Shown here: piece after piece, positions 35,397-47,968 of the stretch
How positions within the stretch are numbered: the stretch's first letter is position 1
Layout of the letters: every line of letters starts with the position of its first letter
Assembly (NCBI GenBank): GCA_003996215.1
Contig: QJPP01001633.1
Location: 248,001 to 312,000 of the forward strand
DNA: 64,000 nucleotides
Source: Jaltomata sinuosa
Lineage: Eukaryota > Streptophyta > Magnoliopsida > Solanales > Solanaceae
Direction: 5' to 3'
The notes under the pieces: generated by a model
Told to the model about the DNA's origin: nothing
The model's input: only the letters and a program-made list of their open reading frames with translations
Database searches by the model: none
Translations under genes and position numbers: made by a program

Positions 35397-37489
35397 CAGC
35401 TCCTTTCATTACCTAACCAGCCGGTCAGGGTATTCCTACAGAAGTTGAGTCAGGTACGTCACTAGATTTTCTTCTTGTATGCCTCCATAGTACCCGGACC
35501 CCTATTCTTGTTTGGTTGTGTGTTGTCTTAACTTAGAACAAAGTAGAGGTAGAAGGGTTGAGGCCTAGACTTTTAGGCAAATGAGGATCTTAGACTATAG
35601 AAGGAAGTGGGTATTCGGGCTAGATTCTGGAGTAGTGTAAGTTTGGTTAGGGTAAAATGATTGTAGTTCCTTTAAGAGATAGGTGAGAGATCCATAGACT
35701 TAGAAGGGTAGCATGAATCTAAGGGGGAGATGGTGAAATGTTGAATCGGTCAGATTTTGGAGGCTTAGGTGGTGATGTCGTTGGGTGTTAGAACAAAGTT
35801 AGGAGGGGAGGCAGAAGCTTATTTCTATCCTAGCATCCTAAGTATACTCTTGCCATTATGATACCATTTTGCATGCCTTGTGTGTCAGTGCCATGGTTCT
35901 ATTTCAATTTATGCACTCCATCAAGATTCACGCTCATATTCAGCTTCTAGAGTGACAAGTGATTTCTTCAGACAATGATTCTACTCTTACTCTGCGACTC
36001 TATGAATCCCAACTTTATGCCCTGAGGTCCGTTATGTTTATGAACTCATGTATCGTAGTATGCTCAGTTATGTTTACTCATTCAGTCTTCAGAAATACCT
36101 CAATGGCTAATCAAATCATGTTACATCATGTATATGCTCAGACCTGATTCTTGAAATGATTCACGCTTATGATTTCCTTATTCTAAAGACCTTAACCTTT
36201 GCCTTTGATGACGAGGGGTGGTGATCCCTACCATTCGTGCCTTACGTGCCCAGTATGTAAAATACTCATGCCTATTACGCTCAACTACCCAAGCCTCACC
36301 TCGAGCGGCTTGATCACGCTAAGTGTAAGCCAAGATCAATCTGTAATCCTTCATTCGTGACGCTCCTACTCTTGCTCTTTTCTTTCAATGATTCTGGTTT
36401 ATGTTGTTATAAGTGTTAGGGGAGAAAGCCTTGTAGTAGCCTAGCTGAGAGCTAACAAATTTCTTTTCCTTGTTAGTGTACTTGTTCCACCTTGACTTTT
36501 AGGTATGGGTGAATTGTGAGGCAAGGATTATTCGTGCGAAATAGTTAGATAAGAAATTTTAGGATGTCCCTCTATAGAAGTTCTTGAATCTGCGAATCCT
36601 AGTTATGATAAGGAAGAGGGGAGAAGCCTTCAACATGGTAAGCTATGAAACCATTTGGTGACCATAGTTATAAGCTTGCATATCGTGATGGGATATATGT
36701 GGATATCTGTTTTGAACAACTAGTGACCCTTTGATTAATAACTCAAGGTTAGTTGGTTATCGTGATAAGAAGAAATACTATTCTTAGGAGATAAATCTAG
36801 GTGAAAGAGGTCTAGTCGAGATAGGTTTTAACATGGGGAATCGGGTAGTTAGACTCAGACCTTAGTACCTTTATGTGCACTGTTGAGGTTGTTAGTTGCG
36901 ATTGGTAGGGGTGGTATTTAGAAGAGAATGGTTTTCCCATATATCTACTTCTCTCAGTTTGGTGTTCCTTTGGGTTAACTGCGATCTCTAAAGTATATTC
37001 TTTCCTTATGAGTTTTAGCTGAGTTCCTACTCTCATCCTAGACCAGTTATCATGTTGGATATCAAATTCCTATCCTATTGGTCATTTTTTTTACATTCTC
37101 AGCATGTATATATGTCTCATGAAAGCAGCTCAGTTTTTATCAATCAGAAGTCGGTCACCACGATAGTACTTCAGCTTTTGCAACTCAGTTGAAGGAGCTA
37201 CTTGGGAAGCAAAATCATCCATGAAGGCCAAGTACCCTCACCCTTCCCCTTCCGATCTGGTTCCAACTTGAGGTAATAGTTCCATCCTTAGAATGTCCTT
37301 CCGAATCTATTCCGTCAGTTTCCCTCATGATCCTAGCATGTATTCATATTTTTGAAGTTGATTAAGCCATGATTTAAGTTCAAAGGTTCAGTTTCATGTT
37401 GATTCTTCGGTTTTCATGTTTCATTTTGGTTGGGCTATTTCCTCTCTAGAGTTCCCTTGCTTAGTCTTCATTCGAGGATGAATGATCCC
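35397..37489 (+). other. Non-coding internal remainder of element G
   Basis: No protease, reverse transcriptase or integrase motif is visible on either strand. Short frames such as 35959-36147 have no domain. The end, from about 37470 (CGAGGATGAATGATCCCAAG), is the usual 3' end of these elements before the polypurine tract. Confidence 0.7.
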
Positions 37490-37499
37490 AAGGGGGAGA
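37490..37499 (+). other. Polypurine tract of element G
   Basis: AAGGGGGAGA lies three bases before the 3' LTR at 37503. Confidence 0.85.
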
Positions 37500-37502
37500 T
37501 AT

Positions 37503-40045
37503 TGTAACACCTCAAAAATCCTAAACTAATACCCGAACCTTTTCCATGAGTGTAATGATGATTTTCCTAGTGTGGTGAGTGCTTTGGATGTGAATCATGT
37601 TCATAAGAAACTCCTATTATCAAGTTAAGTCGCAAGCACCTCACCAAAGTAATTTTTCATGTAAGTCTAAAATAAGGTCAACTTCAATCAATCATTCCTA
37701 CAAAAATATAAAGAGTTAGGTGTCCTAGTACCCACCAAATTAAAGGTTTTTGACTCTTCTTTCCAACGTCACTGACCGCGCATTAATCTGAGTCAGGAGT
37801 AAAAAGTTATGGGTAGTTTACTGCAGTACTACAAGTGATGACGAATGGGAATGATGAACCGTCGTTTTGAACGACGGCCCGTAATTTGACTCGTCGTTGC
37901 TGTACTAAACCTTAAAATTTTCATTCTCAAAACTAGTGGTTGGTTCACAACCCGTAGCCCAAAACCACGATCCGTAGAGTGACCCGTGGTTTGTCAAATT
38001 CAGCTTTTCTTCCCCAAATTCCACGAGTGAGTCTACGATCCGTGTTTCATTCTACGAGTCCGTCCTGTTGACTCGTAGAATGAATTTTGCAACTTAATTC
38101 CTAGACAGGAATGATGAATGGTGTCTACGGTCTGTAATTTAAAATACAGATCGTCTATGACTCGTAGAAGTTGGTTCTGATGGCTGCATGATCCCCAAGA
38201 ACTATGGCTCAGGTCTACGACTCGTCATTTGGATGACGGGTCCGTCCTGTTGAGTTGTGGTTTTGCTTCTGCAGCCTGAATCTTGGGCCAGGAACGACGG
38301 GTGGAAACCACGAGCCGTGGTTTGATCTACGGCCCGTGGAACCCATCTGTGGTTCCTAAAAGTCGACTTTTTCCAGCTTTTTCCAAGCTTAAGTCTAGGG
38401 GTATTTTTGTAATTTCCCACTCTTTTAACTCCTATACTAAGCCGTTTTAAGCCTATTTAAGAGGGTTTTTATTTCCACTTGACCTAAGTTCTCTCCCATT
38501 CTTTCAATCAACTTCGAAAAGAAGAAAATGAGTTCCATCTTATCAAGCTTCAAGTTAGGGTTTCAAGCTCCAAGTCTCAAACTCCAAGTTCAAGTCTCCT
38601 AAGTGTTTTCAAATCAAGTGGGTTAGCTTCAATCAAGGTATGTGGGTATTCAACAATGGGTTTCTTTCACCCTTGTGCCCAAAATCCCTAATTCAAATTT
38701 TTATTTCATGATCTCCAAATTAGGGTTCTTATCCAATTCCTATGGGTTTTGCTAAATATGATCCTCTTATGATTTGATTATGAAATTACTATTAAATTGC
38801 ATAATTTTACATGTTAACTCTTATTTGATAAATTGAAGTTTAACCATTGAAATTTCTACATGCATGAAGTTGATTTAAGCAAATTGGATTTTTATAGCAT
38901 GTTCATTATGGATTTTCAAGCATATGCATGCCTAGTTCCTATGTTCTAAGAAAGTATATATTTTATGAAGTTGAACTAGAGTCATACAAATTTTACAAGT
39001 TATGAAGTGTGGTTTTCCCATGTTATGAAGTATGATGCAAGATAAGACACCCGATGTTCCATCAATGCTCATGAATCAATTTTAAAACCCTAATTCATGA
39101 GTAGTATGACGATCCGAGGTATGAAAATGTTATGAACAAGTATTAACAAGTTTGGCATTGATGTGCCACATGTATGTGAGCTCATATTATATGTATATAT
39201 ATGTTTTGAGAGTAGTATTTAGCACCGAGTTGGACTGGGTGATAGTACCCTTAGTCCCAGAACTACGTGCCACCGTAGGTTGCCCGTGTTGAGGCTTATG
39301 ATGATAGGATCCTGGTATGAAATGAAATAGTTCTAACTTTGGCAGGTTAGGATGACCTTTTTTGGTGTGGGGAAATGACACCGGACTCCATGTAGCTCAG
39401 CATAGTTTAATGTCGGTTAAGAGAAACTCCCACATGCTTATTTTACGCTATGAAGTTATATGATCTTATATTTGAAACTTAAGCCTTCTTCATGACTTTT
39501 GCTTCTTATCTTATTATTTGTTCATGTCCTTTTCTTTATGTAATAAATCACTTTAAGCATGTTTTTAAACTGTTTTATCATGATTCATGCACCGCTCTCA
39601 TACTCAGTACATTCCATAGTACTGACGCATATTTTGCACTGCATCATTTGATGATGTAGATTCAGGTGTTCCTTCTGAGATTCGTGGCTAGAGTTCCCAA
39701 GCCACTTTCCCAGTCAGCTGTTGGGGAGTCCTCTTAGGTCGAGGGCTAGTTACGTTCTTAGTTTATGTTAGCTTTTTTATTTTCGTACTTCAAGTTAGCT
39801 AGGGTCTTGTCTTAGCAACTCTTTATGTTATGAGTAGAGGCTTTTCAAACATAGACAGTATTTGAGTCTTTTGGATCTTGTATGCCTCTTCGGCTTGGCT
39901 ATCCATTTATGCTATTCTGACTTTATCTATTATGTTTCCGCTTATCATTTGTTATGCTTGTGAATGCTATGACCATGGGTTAGCTTAGGGCACTTGTGGC
40001 CCCAAGTCCCGTGTTATGTCCAGGGGGTAACCTCGGGGTGTGACG
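37503..40045 (+). repeat. 3' LTR of element G (2543 bp)
   Basis: It starts TGTAACACCTC and ends GGGGTGTGACG, followed by CTTGG. It differs from the 5' LTR at 38 positions in the first 456 bp by my count. It is then identical except for one base over 570 bp (37959-38528), and then diverges again. Confidence 0.95.
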
Positions 40046-40050
40046 CTTGG
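40046..40050. repeat. Target site duplication CTTGG, right
   Basis: It matches 32268-32272. F's LTR sequence resumes immediately after it. Confidence 0.85.
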
Positions 40051-40876
40051 TACATATGTGATTGTGTTTCTGTTTGATGGTTCTATTAGTGGACCGGGTT
40101 TGTTTCTTGTGATATAATTACTGTATATTGTTGCATGAGTGGCCGTGTGATTGTGTTTAATTGTTGGGTTGGTACTTGTGTAGACCGATATTGCATGTTA
40201 AACACTGTAGATGTGGTCCTAGAGATCCTTGGGTGGTCTGGGTTACTTAAATAGCGTATGGCATTGCATATATTGTTGTTGTTGTGATTTTTAACATGTT
40301 TCATGTAGTTGATAAGTCAGGTGGATGACTGAGAGTCTGGGTTATATGTGCTAACTTGTTTATACCTGATTTGTCCTGCCTTACTAAGTTTTGGTTAAGT
40401 GTTAATGCTTCATATATTGGAGATGGCCGATGATCCTACCAGTACACTGTTGTTTTATGTACTGATACTGCACTTGATCTTATTTTATTGAGTATAGAAC
40501 ATATTCCAGCTGCTGCTGCATGACCTCAGCTGTGACATGAGCGTTATCTGAATCTAAGGGTGAGCTACTTCTTCCGAGCTGCCATGGATTCATCTATCCT
40601 TTCTAGTACATTATTCAGACTCAGACTAATTTATTTTTTAGGGTTGTATCGCCGTATTCTAGACTATGTTAGAAGTTTTGGTACACGACTTTCAGATTAT
40701 AAAGGTTATTTCCACAGAGATTCTCATTATTTACTTTTAGTTATGATTCTTGGTTCTGATTAATGACAAATTAGTTTAAGTTGCTTAGTTTTGATAAGTG
40801 TTGACTTGAGTACTTGGTTCTCTCACTGGGGGTTTAGGGTAAGTGCCACTCGCGGCAATTTAAGTCATGACAAAGA

Positions 40877-40888
40877 TGGTATCAGAGC
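40877..40888 (+). other. Primer binding site of element F
   Basis: TGGTATCAGAGC is a perfect tRNA-Met(i)-type site, four bases after the end of the 5' LTR. Confidence 0.9.
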
Positions 40889-41028
40889 TCTATGTTTGTT
40901 GATCTCGTACCAAAATGAGTCTAGTAGAGTCTTCCAAAATGGTACAGAGATGTCTGTACTTTTCTTCGGGAGTTTATAGGACTTTAGAAAACTCTCTCTT
41001 CTTTCTTCCTTCTAGCTATAACTTAATT

Positions 41029-41056
41029 CCAATTGGTATCTGGTGATACAAATTGG
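41029..41056 (+). other. Leader hairpin of element F with palindromic CCAATTGG
   Basis: CCAATTGGTATC, loop TGGT, then GATACAAATTGG can form a 12-bp stem with one mismatch. The same hairpin sits at the same distance (about 140 bp) from the primer site in element H (54354-54381). A dimerisation or packaging role is inferred by analogy with retroviral leaders. Confidence 0.5.
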
Positions 41057-41093
41057 TATCTAACTTCCTTTATTCTTTTGTTTGTAGATAGTT

Positions 41094-41990
41094 AATGCCA
41101 GGTGAAATAGAGTAAGGGTAGCAACTCCAGTTTTGGAACTGGAGGTTTGAGGGGGAGGGAGAGGTAGGGGAAGGGGCAGAGGGAGTGCAACACCCACCAG
41201 GGGTGGAGCTCAGGTGGCTGCTGAGCAGAGGGCGATGACCCCTCCCCCACCCCAGGACTATACTGAGAATGCAGAAGTCTTACACGAGGATGGCGTAGAA
41301 CCTAAGGTTGCAACATCGGTTAGAGGTGCAGGCCTACCTCTCTTGTCTTCTGAGGTTGTTCAGCAGGTGTTGGCATTTTTTAGCAGGCTGCAGGTACTGA
41401 AGCGACCCCACTATGCCAGCGGATCAGGTTTTGGGCGCTCATCTAGCTATTGCCATAGTTCCCAAGATGGATGAAATGTTGAGTACCGATGAATTCTTCC
41501 ATCTGGTACTAGGCCTTGTTATGACCGGGACCGAACACGAGATGTTAAACAAGTTCTTGAAGCTGAAACCTCCATCATTTCATGGTATAAAGAATTAGGA
41601 TGACTTTGAGTTTATTCTAGATTGTTATGAAAGGTTCCATGAGTTGGGTATTGCATAACAACATGGGTGGAGTTTGTGACTTTCCAGTTGTAGGGTGATG
41701 CTAAGTAGTAGTGTAGGGCCCATTGTTATGCCTTCTCGGGCAAGTCTAAGGCCGAGGCATCAGGTGCTGTGATAACATGTACTATTCTCGTCTATGACCA
41801 GATAGATTTTGTTTTATTTGATCTGGTTTCAATATTCATATAAATCTGTTAAATTTGCCTTGGGTTTGGACTTGATTTGTGATGTTCTTAATTCCCCTAT
41901 TCAATGTTTCTACCCCGATGGGGAGTCTGTGTAGTGACCCATGTGTATCGTACTTGCTTTGTAGTGTTTGTGGGTTTTCAAACTTAGGTA
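41094..41990 (+). pseudogene. gag remnant of element F, internally deleted
   Basis: A Gly/Arg-rich start is encoded by the purine-rich stretch at 41148-41190, after a TGA that was probably CGA. It continues into PPPPQDYTE and, in another frame, at 41413-41598, the gag segment with FFHLVLGLVMTG and MLNKFLKLKPPSFHG. The matching part of H is at 53822-54064. After 41600 the capsid frame has stops, and near 41690-41770 the sequence jumps to protease-like sequence, so the rest of the capsid and the zinc knuckle are deleted. Confidence 0.75.
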
Positions 41991-41993
41991 AAT

Positions 41994-43640
41994 TTGGTCA
42001 TTCTGGATATGCTGGACTTTGATATGATCATGGGTATGACTTGGCTGTCTTCGTATCATACTGTGTTAAACTGTAATTCTAAGATAGTAACTCTAGAGAT
42101 TCCGAGTAGGGATACACTAGAGTGGAAAGGTGTGTACATGACTAAGCCATCGAAGATTATATCCTTTGTTTGGGCTAGAAATCTAGTGGGGAAAGGTTAT
42201 TCAGCCTTCCTGGCTCATCTTTGGGATGTTAGTGCAAAGTCTCCTTTTATTAAATCTATCCCAGTGGTTTCTGAATTTCAGGAGGTATTTTCAGTGGATT
42301 TTACTGGCATACCGTCGGATAGGGATATCGAGTTCTATATAGATTTGGAGATGGGCACTCGCCCAATCTCTATTCCTCCTTATAATATGGATCCAGAAGA
42401 GTTGAGGGAACTTAAAACTCAACTTCAGGAACTTTTAGATAAGGGATTTATTAATCTCAGTGCTTCACCTTGGGGTGCTTCGGTCTTGCTTATAAAAAAG
42501 AAGGATGGTAGTATGAGGATGTGCATAGACTACACGAAACTGAACAAGGTTACCGTCTGAAATAAGTATCCTCTACCCTGCATAGATGACCTTTTTGACC
42601 CGTTGAAGGGTGCTTCAGTATTTTCTAAGATTGACTTGAAGTTAGGGTATTACCAGATGAAGATTAGGCCTAAGGATATACCTAAAATGCCTTTCCAGAC
42701 TCGATATGGGCATTATGAGTTCCTGGTAATATTGTTTGGGTTGACCAATGCATCGATAGCCTTTAGGAGTTTGATGAATGATGTCTTATATTCACTTCTG
42801 GACTCCTTTGTAATTGTATTTATAGATGATATTCTGATTTACTCCGAGAGTATGGAGTAGCATGCAGAGCATCTTCACATTGTTCTGGGAATTTTGAGGA
42901 GCCTGAAATTGTATGCCAAGTTTTTGAAGTGTGAATTTTGGTTGTCTTCGGTTGCTTTCTCAGGATATATGGTTTCAGAAAAGGGGGTAATAGTGGATCG
43001 TCAAAAGATTGAGGCGGTTAAGAGTTGGGTCCGGCCTAGCTCTGTGGCTAAGGTTAGGAGTTTTGTGGGTCTTGTGGGCTATTATCACAAATCCTTCAAG
43101 AACTTTGCTTCTATTGATACTTACTTGACAAGGTTGACTCACAAGAAGGTACCTTTTGTTTAGTCTAACAAGTGTGAGGAGAGCTTCCACAAGCTCAAGA
43201 CACTTTTGACTATGGCTCCTATCCTATCATTGCCGGTTGAAGGTAAGGATTTCATTATATTTTGTGATGCCTCATATTCATGTTTGGGTGCTGTGTTAAT
43301 GCAGTATATGAATGTAATAACATATGCTTCAAGTCAATTGAAGCCCCATGAGAAGAATTACCCAACCCATGATTTGGAGTTGGCAGTAGTGGCATTTGCA
43401 CTCAAGATCTGGAGACACTACCTCTATGGTGTCAAGTGTGAAGTATTCACAGACCACCGCAGCCTACAACATGTGTTTACGCAGAAGGATTTGAATTTGA
43501 GATAGAGGAGGTAGATGGAGTTTTTGAAAGATTATAACATGACCATCCAGTATTATCCAAGTAAGGCCGATATAGTGGCAGACACATTGAGCCAGAAAGC
43601 AGTTAGCATGGGCAGTTTGGCTTGTTTGGGGTGTCTAAGA
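41994..43640 (+). pseudogene. Protease end, reverse transcriptase and RNase H of element F
   Basis: One frame runs from 41994 to at least 43505 with stops at 42558 (TGA), 42858 (TAG), 43161 (TAG) and 43503 (TAG), then another TAG at 43512. It starts with the protease end (DFDMIMGMTWL). Next come reverse transcriptase with SASPWGASVL, MRMCIDY and the catalytic FIDDIL (about 42819-42836), the thumb region, then RNase H with FCDAS and TDHRSLQH. The order and motifs are those of Ty3/gypsy pol. Most stops replace conserved Arg, Gln or Trp codons, judged against the H copy, and need only one C-to-T or G-to-A change. Confidence 0.9.
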
Positions 43641-43659
43641 GACCCTTGACTAGAGATAT

Positions 43660-45190
43660 TCAGACTCTAAAATCCAAATTCATGCAGTTGGGCATTTCTG
43701 AAAAGGGTGGAGTGTTGGTCAGTATTGAGGTTAAACCCACATTTTTGGAGGAAATCAAAGCCAAACAGTTTCAAGATATGTAATTGAACAAGTTCCGAAA
43801 CAAAGTTGTGTCTGGGGAGGCCCTGGATGCCACACTTAATATGTCTGAGGTGCTGTGTTTTAAAGGGAGGATATGTGTTCCTCGGGTTGATGACTTGGTT
43901 CAGAATGTGTTAGCTGAGGCTCATGGTTCAGGGTATTCGATTTATTCAGGTGTAACCAAAATATACCAGGATTTGAGATGGCTTTATTGGTGGCCTGGGA
44001 TAAAGAGGTACATAGCTGAATATGTGTCTAGGTTTCAAAATTGTTAGCAGGTGAAATATGAGCACCAAAGGCCTGCAGGATTACTTCAAAGAATGACAAT
44101 TCTTGAGTGGAAGTGGGAAAGGATAGCCATGGAATTCATGGTAGGTCTCCCTAAGACCTAAGGAAAGTATGATTCCATTTGGATCATTGTAGACATGCTA
44201 ATAAAGTCAGCTCATTTCAATCCGGTCAGGGTGGATTACAACTCTCAGTAGTTGGCAAAGATATATGTTAAGGAGATAGTAAGGTTGCACCGGGTGCCCC
44301 TTTCCATCATTTCAGATAGAGGTACGCAGTTTATGTCTAAGTTATGGGATAAGTTACATGAAGAGTTGGGCACCTAACTCACTTTTAGCATGAATTTTCA
44401 TCCTAAAAAATGGTCAGTCAGAGAGGATGATTTAGGTGCTAGAGGACATGCTGAGAGCATATGTGATTGATTTTGAGGGGCCATTGGGGATCAGTTCTTA
44501 CCATTATGTGAATTCTCATACAACAACAGTTGTCACTCTAGTATTGATATGGCATCGTTTGAAGCACTTTATGAGAGGGGATGTAAATCACCCATAGGGT
44601 GATTTGAGAAAGGTGATGTGAAACCTTTAGGTGTTGACTTGGTGAACAAAGATCATGAAAAGGTGAGGGGTATCCAAACCAAGTTATTGGAAGCCCAGAG
44701 CATGCAAAAGGAGTATGCATATGGCAAAGTAAGAGATATGTCTTTTCAGGTTGGCAAGAAGGTTCTGTTGAAGGTGTCAGTAATGAAAGGGGTAATGAGG
44801 TTCGACAAGAAGGGTAAGATTTGACCTTAGTATATTGGTCCATTTAAGGGTATCAAAAGTGTGGGGCTGGTGGCTTACAGATTAGCATCACCACCCAGTT
44901 TGTTTGAAGTTCATCCAGTCTTCCATGTGTCCATGTTGAAAAGATACCATGGGGATGGGGAGTACATCATCAAATGGGATTCAGTATTATTGGACAAAGA
45001 CCTTCAGTACGAGGAAAAGTCGGTTGCCATTCTTGATCGGGATGTTCATAAGTTGAGGACGAAGGAAATCAGGTTGGTAAAGGTCCAGTAGAATCATCTT
45101 CTGATTGAGGAAGCCACTTGGGACACCAAGAAGGACATACGGGACAAGTACCCTCATTTGTTTGAGGATTTAGGTACTACCCTTTTTGCT
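43660..45190 (+). pseudogene. Integrase and chromodomain-like tail of element F
   Basis: The frame differs from the reverse transcriptase frame. The N-terminal zinc domain (43784-44047) is damaged: the second His is Tyr (YSIYSG) and the first Cys of the CLNC pair is Phe (SRFQNC). The core has MEFMVGLP and ISDRGTQF, but its third part (normally around the catalytic Glu) is frameshifted near 44405. The C-terminal part (44618-45091) has the VFHVSMLKRYH passage and a chromodomain-like end (EEATWD after a TAG at 45089). TAG or TAA stops lie at about 44045, 44250 and 44376. An active enzyme would insert the cDNA, and the tail guides it to chromatin. Confidence 0.85.
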
Positions 45191-45254
45191 TTTTAGCTCA
45201 TCTTTTTTTATGTTTCATCATTCGGGGACGGATGATGGATAAATTCATATATAT

Positions 45255-47110
45255 TGTAATGACCCTTCCCGTCATTATGGGTGAGCTATCCATGCAAAGA
45301 AATAGGTTAGAAAACTTTTGGGTTAAGGAGTTGGAAATTTTAGGCTAGGCTAGTCTCGGACAAATTCTGAGCGAAGTAAGGTCTAGGCAATCCGGGAAAG
45401 AATTGGGTAAAACCTCTAAGGTTGAGTTAGATTTACTATTAGTTAAGGCAATAAGGAGTACCTAGGACTTTTAGAAATGAATTCAGGTGAGTAGAAGTCC
45501 CGATATCAAACTTGACATGAAGGGTTGGTCTAGAACGTCAAGGTTTGAAAGTGGGTTATAAAATAGACAAGAATAGAAGGATTCTCGAGGTTCTGTCCTG
45601 TGTCAGCCACTATAGCAGGTGACACACCACTACAACAATAACCGCTATAGAAAATAAATTTCCACTATAGCAGAAGTCAAGGTGGTCAACCCCGCTATAG
45701 CGGGTGGCTTCCACTACGGTGATGCCGCTATAGAGGGATTAGGCTGCGATATTGGGGTAAGTCGCAATAAATGCAGAAACTTCCCCAAAAATATTTAGAA
45801 TTATTCAAGAACATTTTGGGGAAGTGCAGAGGCAAAAAAGGGTGAATCCTATTGATTTTCTACCAGGAATCTTTGTAAAGTTAAGCAAATCATTTCCCTA
45901 ACTTAGTACTTCGATTCCTAACCCTTAGAATCATTAGTTACGAGTAGTAGGGAGTGTTTGGCTTGACCTAAGGTGGAAAATCTGGTGTAACAAGGAATGT
46001 GGGTGTAAAAAACCTTGGGTTTTATATCTAAACTGTTTAATTCGTGTTTTAATACCGTAATTTGCTAATGCGACCATGAAATTAGTAGTTTTAGGCGAAT
46101 TATGGGTGGAAAGGCCCTAGGTTGGGTGGAATGATCATAGGTTTGGCTTGGGGATTAGGATTAGGATATAATCTGGGGATATTTAGGCCACATTGATTGA
46201 TTTTGGGTGTTATATGATTGTTTTTAAACAAAGAACAAGCTAAAGCGTCACAAAAAGGGAAAACTAGGTTCAGTAGAGCATTCGAGCGTAATTCGAGGTA
46301 GGTGATGATTGATTATTTCCTATTTATGATATGTGTGAATGTTAACTACTACATTAACATTGCCTTTACAATTTGTGTGTTAATAAATAGGATAATGAAT
46401 GTTACTGATATCTGGTTGTCAATATTGTGAAATGAACTTGTGTTTAATACTTGTCGGTTTTACAAGTGTGGTGCATGTTCATTGTGATTGATTATTGTGT
46501 TATCTGTGATATTTGGTTGGCTTGGGTACCACGTCTGGTATAATTCATTGGTTGGCTCAAGTACCACATCTAGTATGGGATATCTGTTGGCTCAGATATC
46601 ACGCCTGGTACAGATTCTACCATAGTTGACTCAGGTACCATGCCTGGTACATGTGTGATTGTGTTTCTGCTCGATGGTTCTATGAGGGGACCGAGTTTAT
46701 TTATTGTGATATAATTACTGCATATTGATCCATGAGTGGCCGAATGATTGTGTTTAATTACTGGGTTAGTTCTTGTGTAGACCGGGATTGCATGTTAAAC
46801 ACTGTCGATATGGTCCTAGGGATCCTTGGATGGTCCGGGTTACTTGAATGGCATTGCATATATTGTTGTAGTTATGGTTTTGGACATGTTTCATGTAGTT
46901 GATAGGCTAGGTTGATGACTGAGAGTCTGGGTTATATTTGCTGACTTGTTTATACATATTTTGTCCTGCCTTACTAAATTTTTGTTAAGTGTTCATGTTT
47001 TGTATATTGGAGATGGCTGATGATCCTACCAATACACTGTTGTTTCGTGTACTGATACTGTACTTGCTCTTCTTTTGCTGAGTACAAGGCATATTTTGGT
47101 GGCTACTGCA
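45255..47110 (+). repeat. 3' LTR of element F, cut by element H
   Basis: It starts TGTAATGACCC and matches the 5' LTR. The break after CTGCA at 47110 corresponds to 40520, so the last 352 bp (equivalent of 40521-40872) should lie beyond H. It contains a CTATAGC-type cluster at 45600-45745 and four GGTACCACGCCTGGTAC-type units at 46510-46660. Confidence 0.9.
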
Positions 47111-47968
47111 TGTCACGACCCAGACCACTGTGAGTGGCACTCACCTAACCCCCCCGGGTGAGCGAAGCATCACTTCCCCGAGCTTAACCGTTCTAACAGC
47201 TCAAAACCAAAGTGCGCAAATTAAACTAGTAAAACAATAATAACAAAACCACTTCATTAATATAAACCTGCAGAAATTACCCCCTAGAATCTGAAAGTCG
47301 CAGTACCAAACAATCTACCAATGTCTAGAATACGGGGATGCAACCCTAAAACAAGGAAATAATTTAAGCCCGAAACAATTCGGCTACAACTCTAATGATA
47401 GATTCAAGGCAGCTCAATCGAAGCAGCTCACCCTTGAAGTCTGGAAACGCCGGTACTACAAATGAGATCGCGTCTCAACCGTCGAAAGATTGCCTACACT
47501 CACAAAAAGAAAAGCAAGTGCAGTATCAGTACACCACCACTGTGTACTGGTAGGATCATCAGCCAGTTCCAAATAAAAAACAGTGTATAATCAGTACAAC
47601 AAATCAAGTATAAGTACGAAAGACATGCAACAAGTCAACAGGCACCCCTAGACTACAAGTCTCTGCCTTGCTTGTTCCCGCATGAAATCCACCCTATCTA
47701 ACTGTAAGCAACAATCATATAACCAATAAACCATCCCTTTTCATCTAACCTAGACCCACCCTGGGATCCCCTCTAAACAACACCTAAGTGTTAAATAGAC
47801 AACTCAGCCTAATCCAAGGCCAACTCAATAGATATAACAGGATTCTCGGTCACTTAAGGACCACCAACAAATATCACATTTCAATAAAACAGCTCAGTCC
47901 ACTCACGGAACCAATAACAGACAATGCAATACAACAATATCAATGCAATGATGCAGTAAAATAAACCT

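Larger units (their letters stand above)
32273..40045 (+). mobile_element. Element G: complete non-autonomous Tekay-like element (7.8 kb)
   Basis: 5' LTR 32273-34840, primer site 34845-34857, internal 34841-37502, polypurine tract 37490-37499, 3' LTR 37503-40045, flanked by CTTGG. The host LTR rejoins exactly across it: GGTACCACGCTTGG continues as TACATATGTG. The internal region has only the two ends of gag and no pol, so G must have moved with proteins from another element. The last bases are TGACG rather than TGACA. Confidence 0.95.
29721..40872 (+). repeat. 5' LTR of element F, duplicated inside and split by element G
   Basis: It starts TGTAACGACCC and ends GTCATGACA before the primer site. 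Without G (32273-40045) and one target copy it is about 3.37 kb. The 3' LTR would be only about 2.2 kb, because 29811-31073 is tandemly repeated from 31074 on. CGCTATAGCG clusters are at 30060-30220 and 31330-31480, and GGTACCACGCCTGGTAC units at 30990-31070 and 32140-32272. Confidence 0.85.
29721..47110 (+). mobile_element. Element F: plus-strand Tekay-like element with decayed gag-pol
   Basis: 5' LTR 29721-40872 (split by G), primer site 40877-40888, gag-pol remnants 41100-45190, 3' LTR from 45255, cut at 47110 by element H. It was inserted in the 3' LTR of D. Its pol order (protease, reverse transcriptase, RNase H, integrase, chromodomain-like tail) and tRNA-Met primer are those of chromoviruses. 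At least eight stops and one frameshift make it inactive. Confidence 0.9.
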
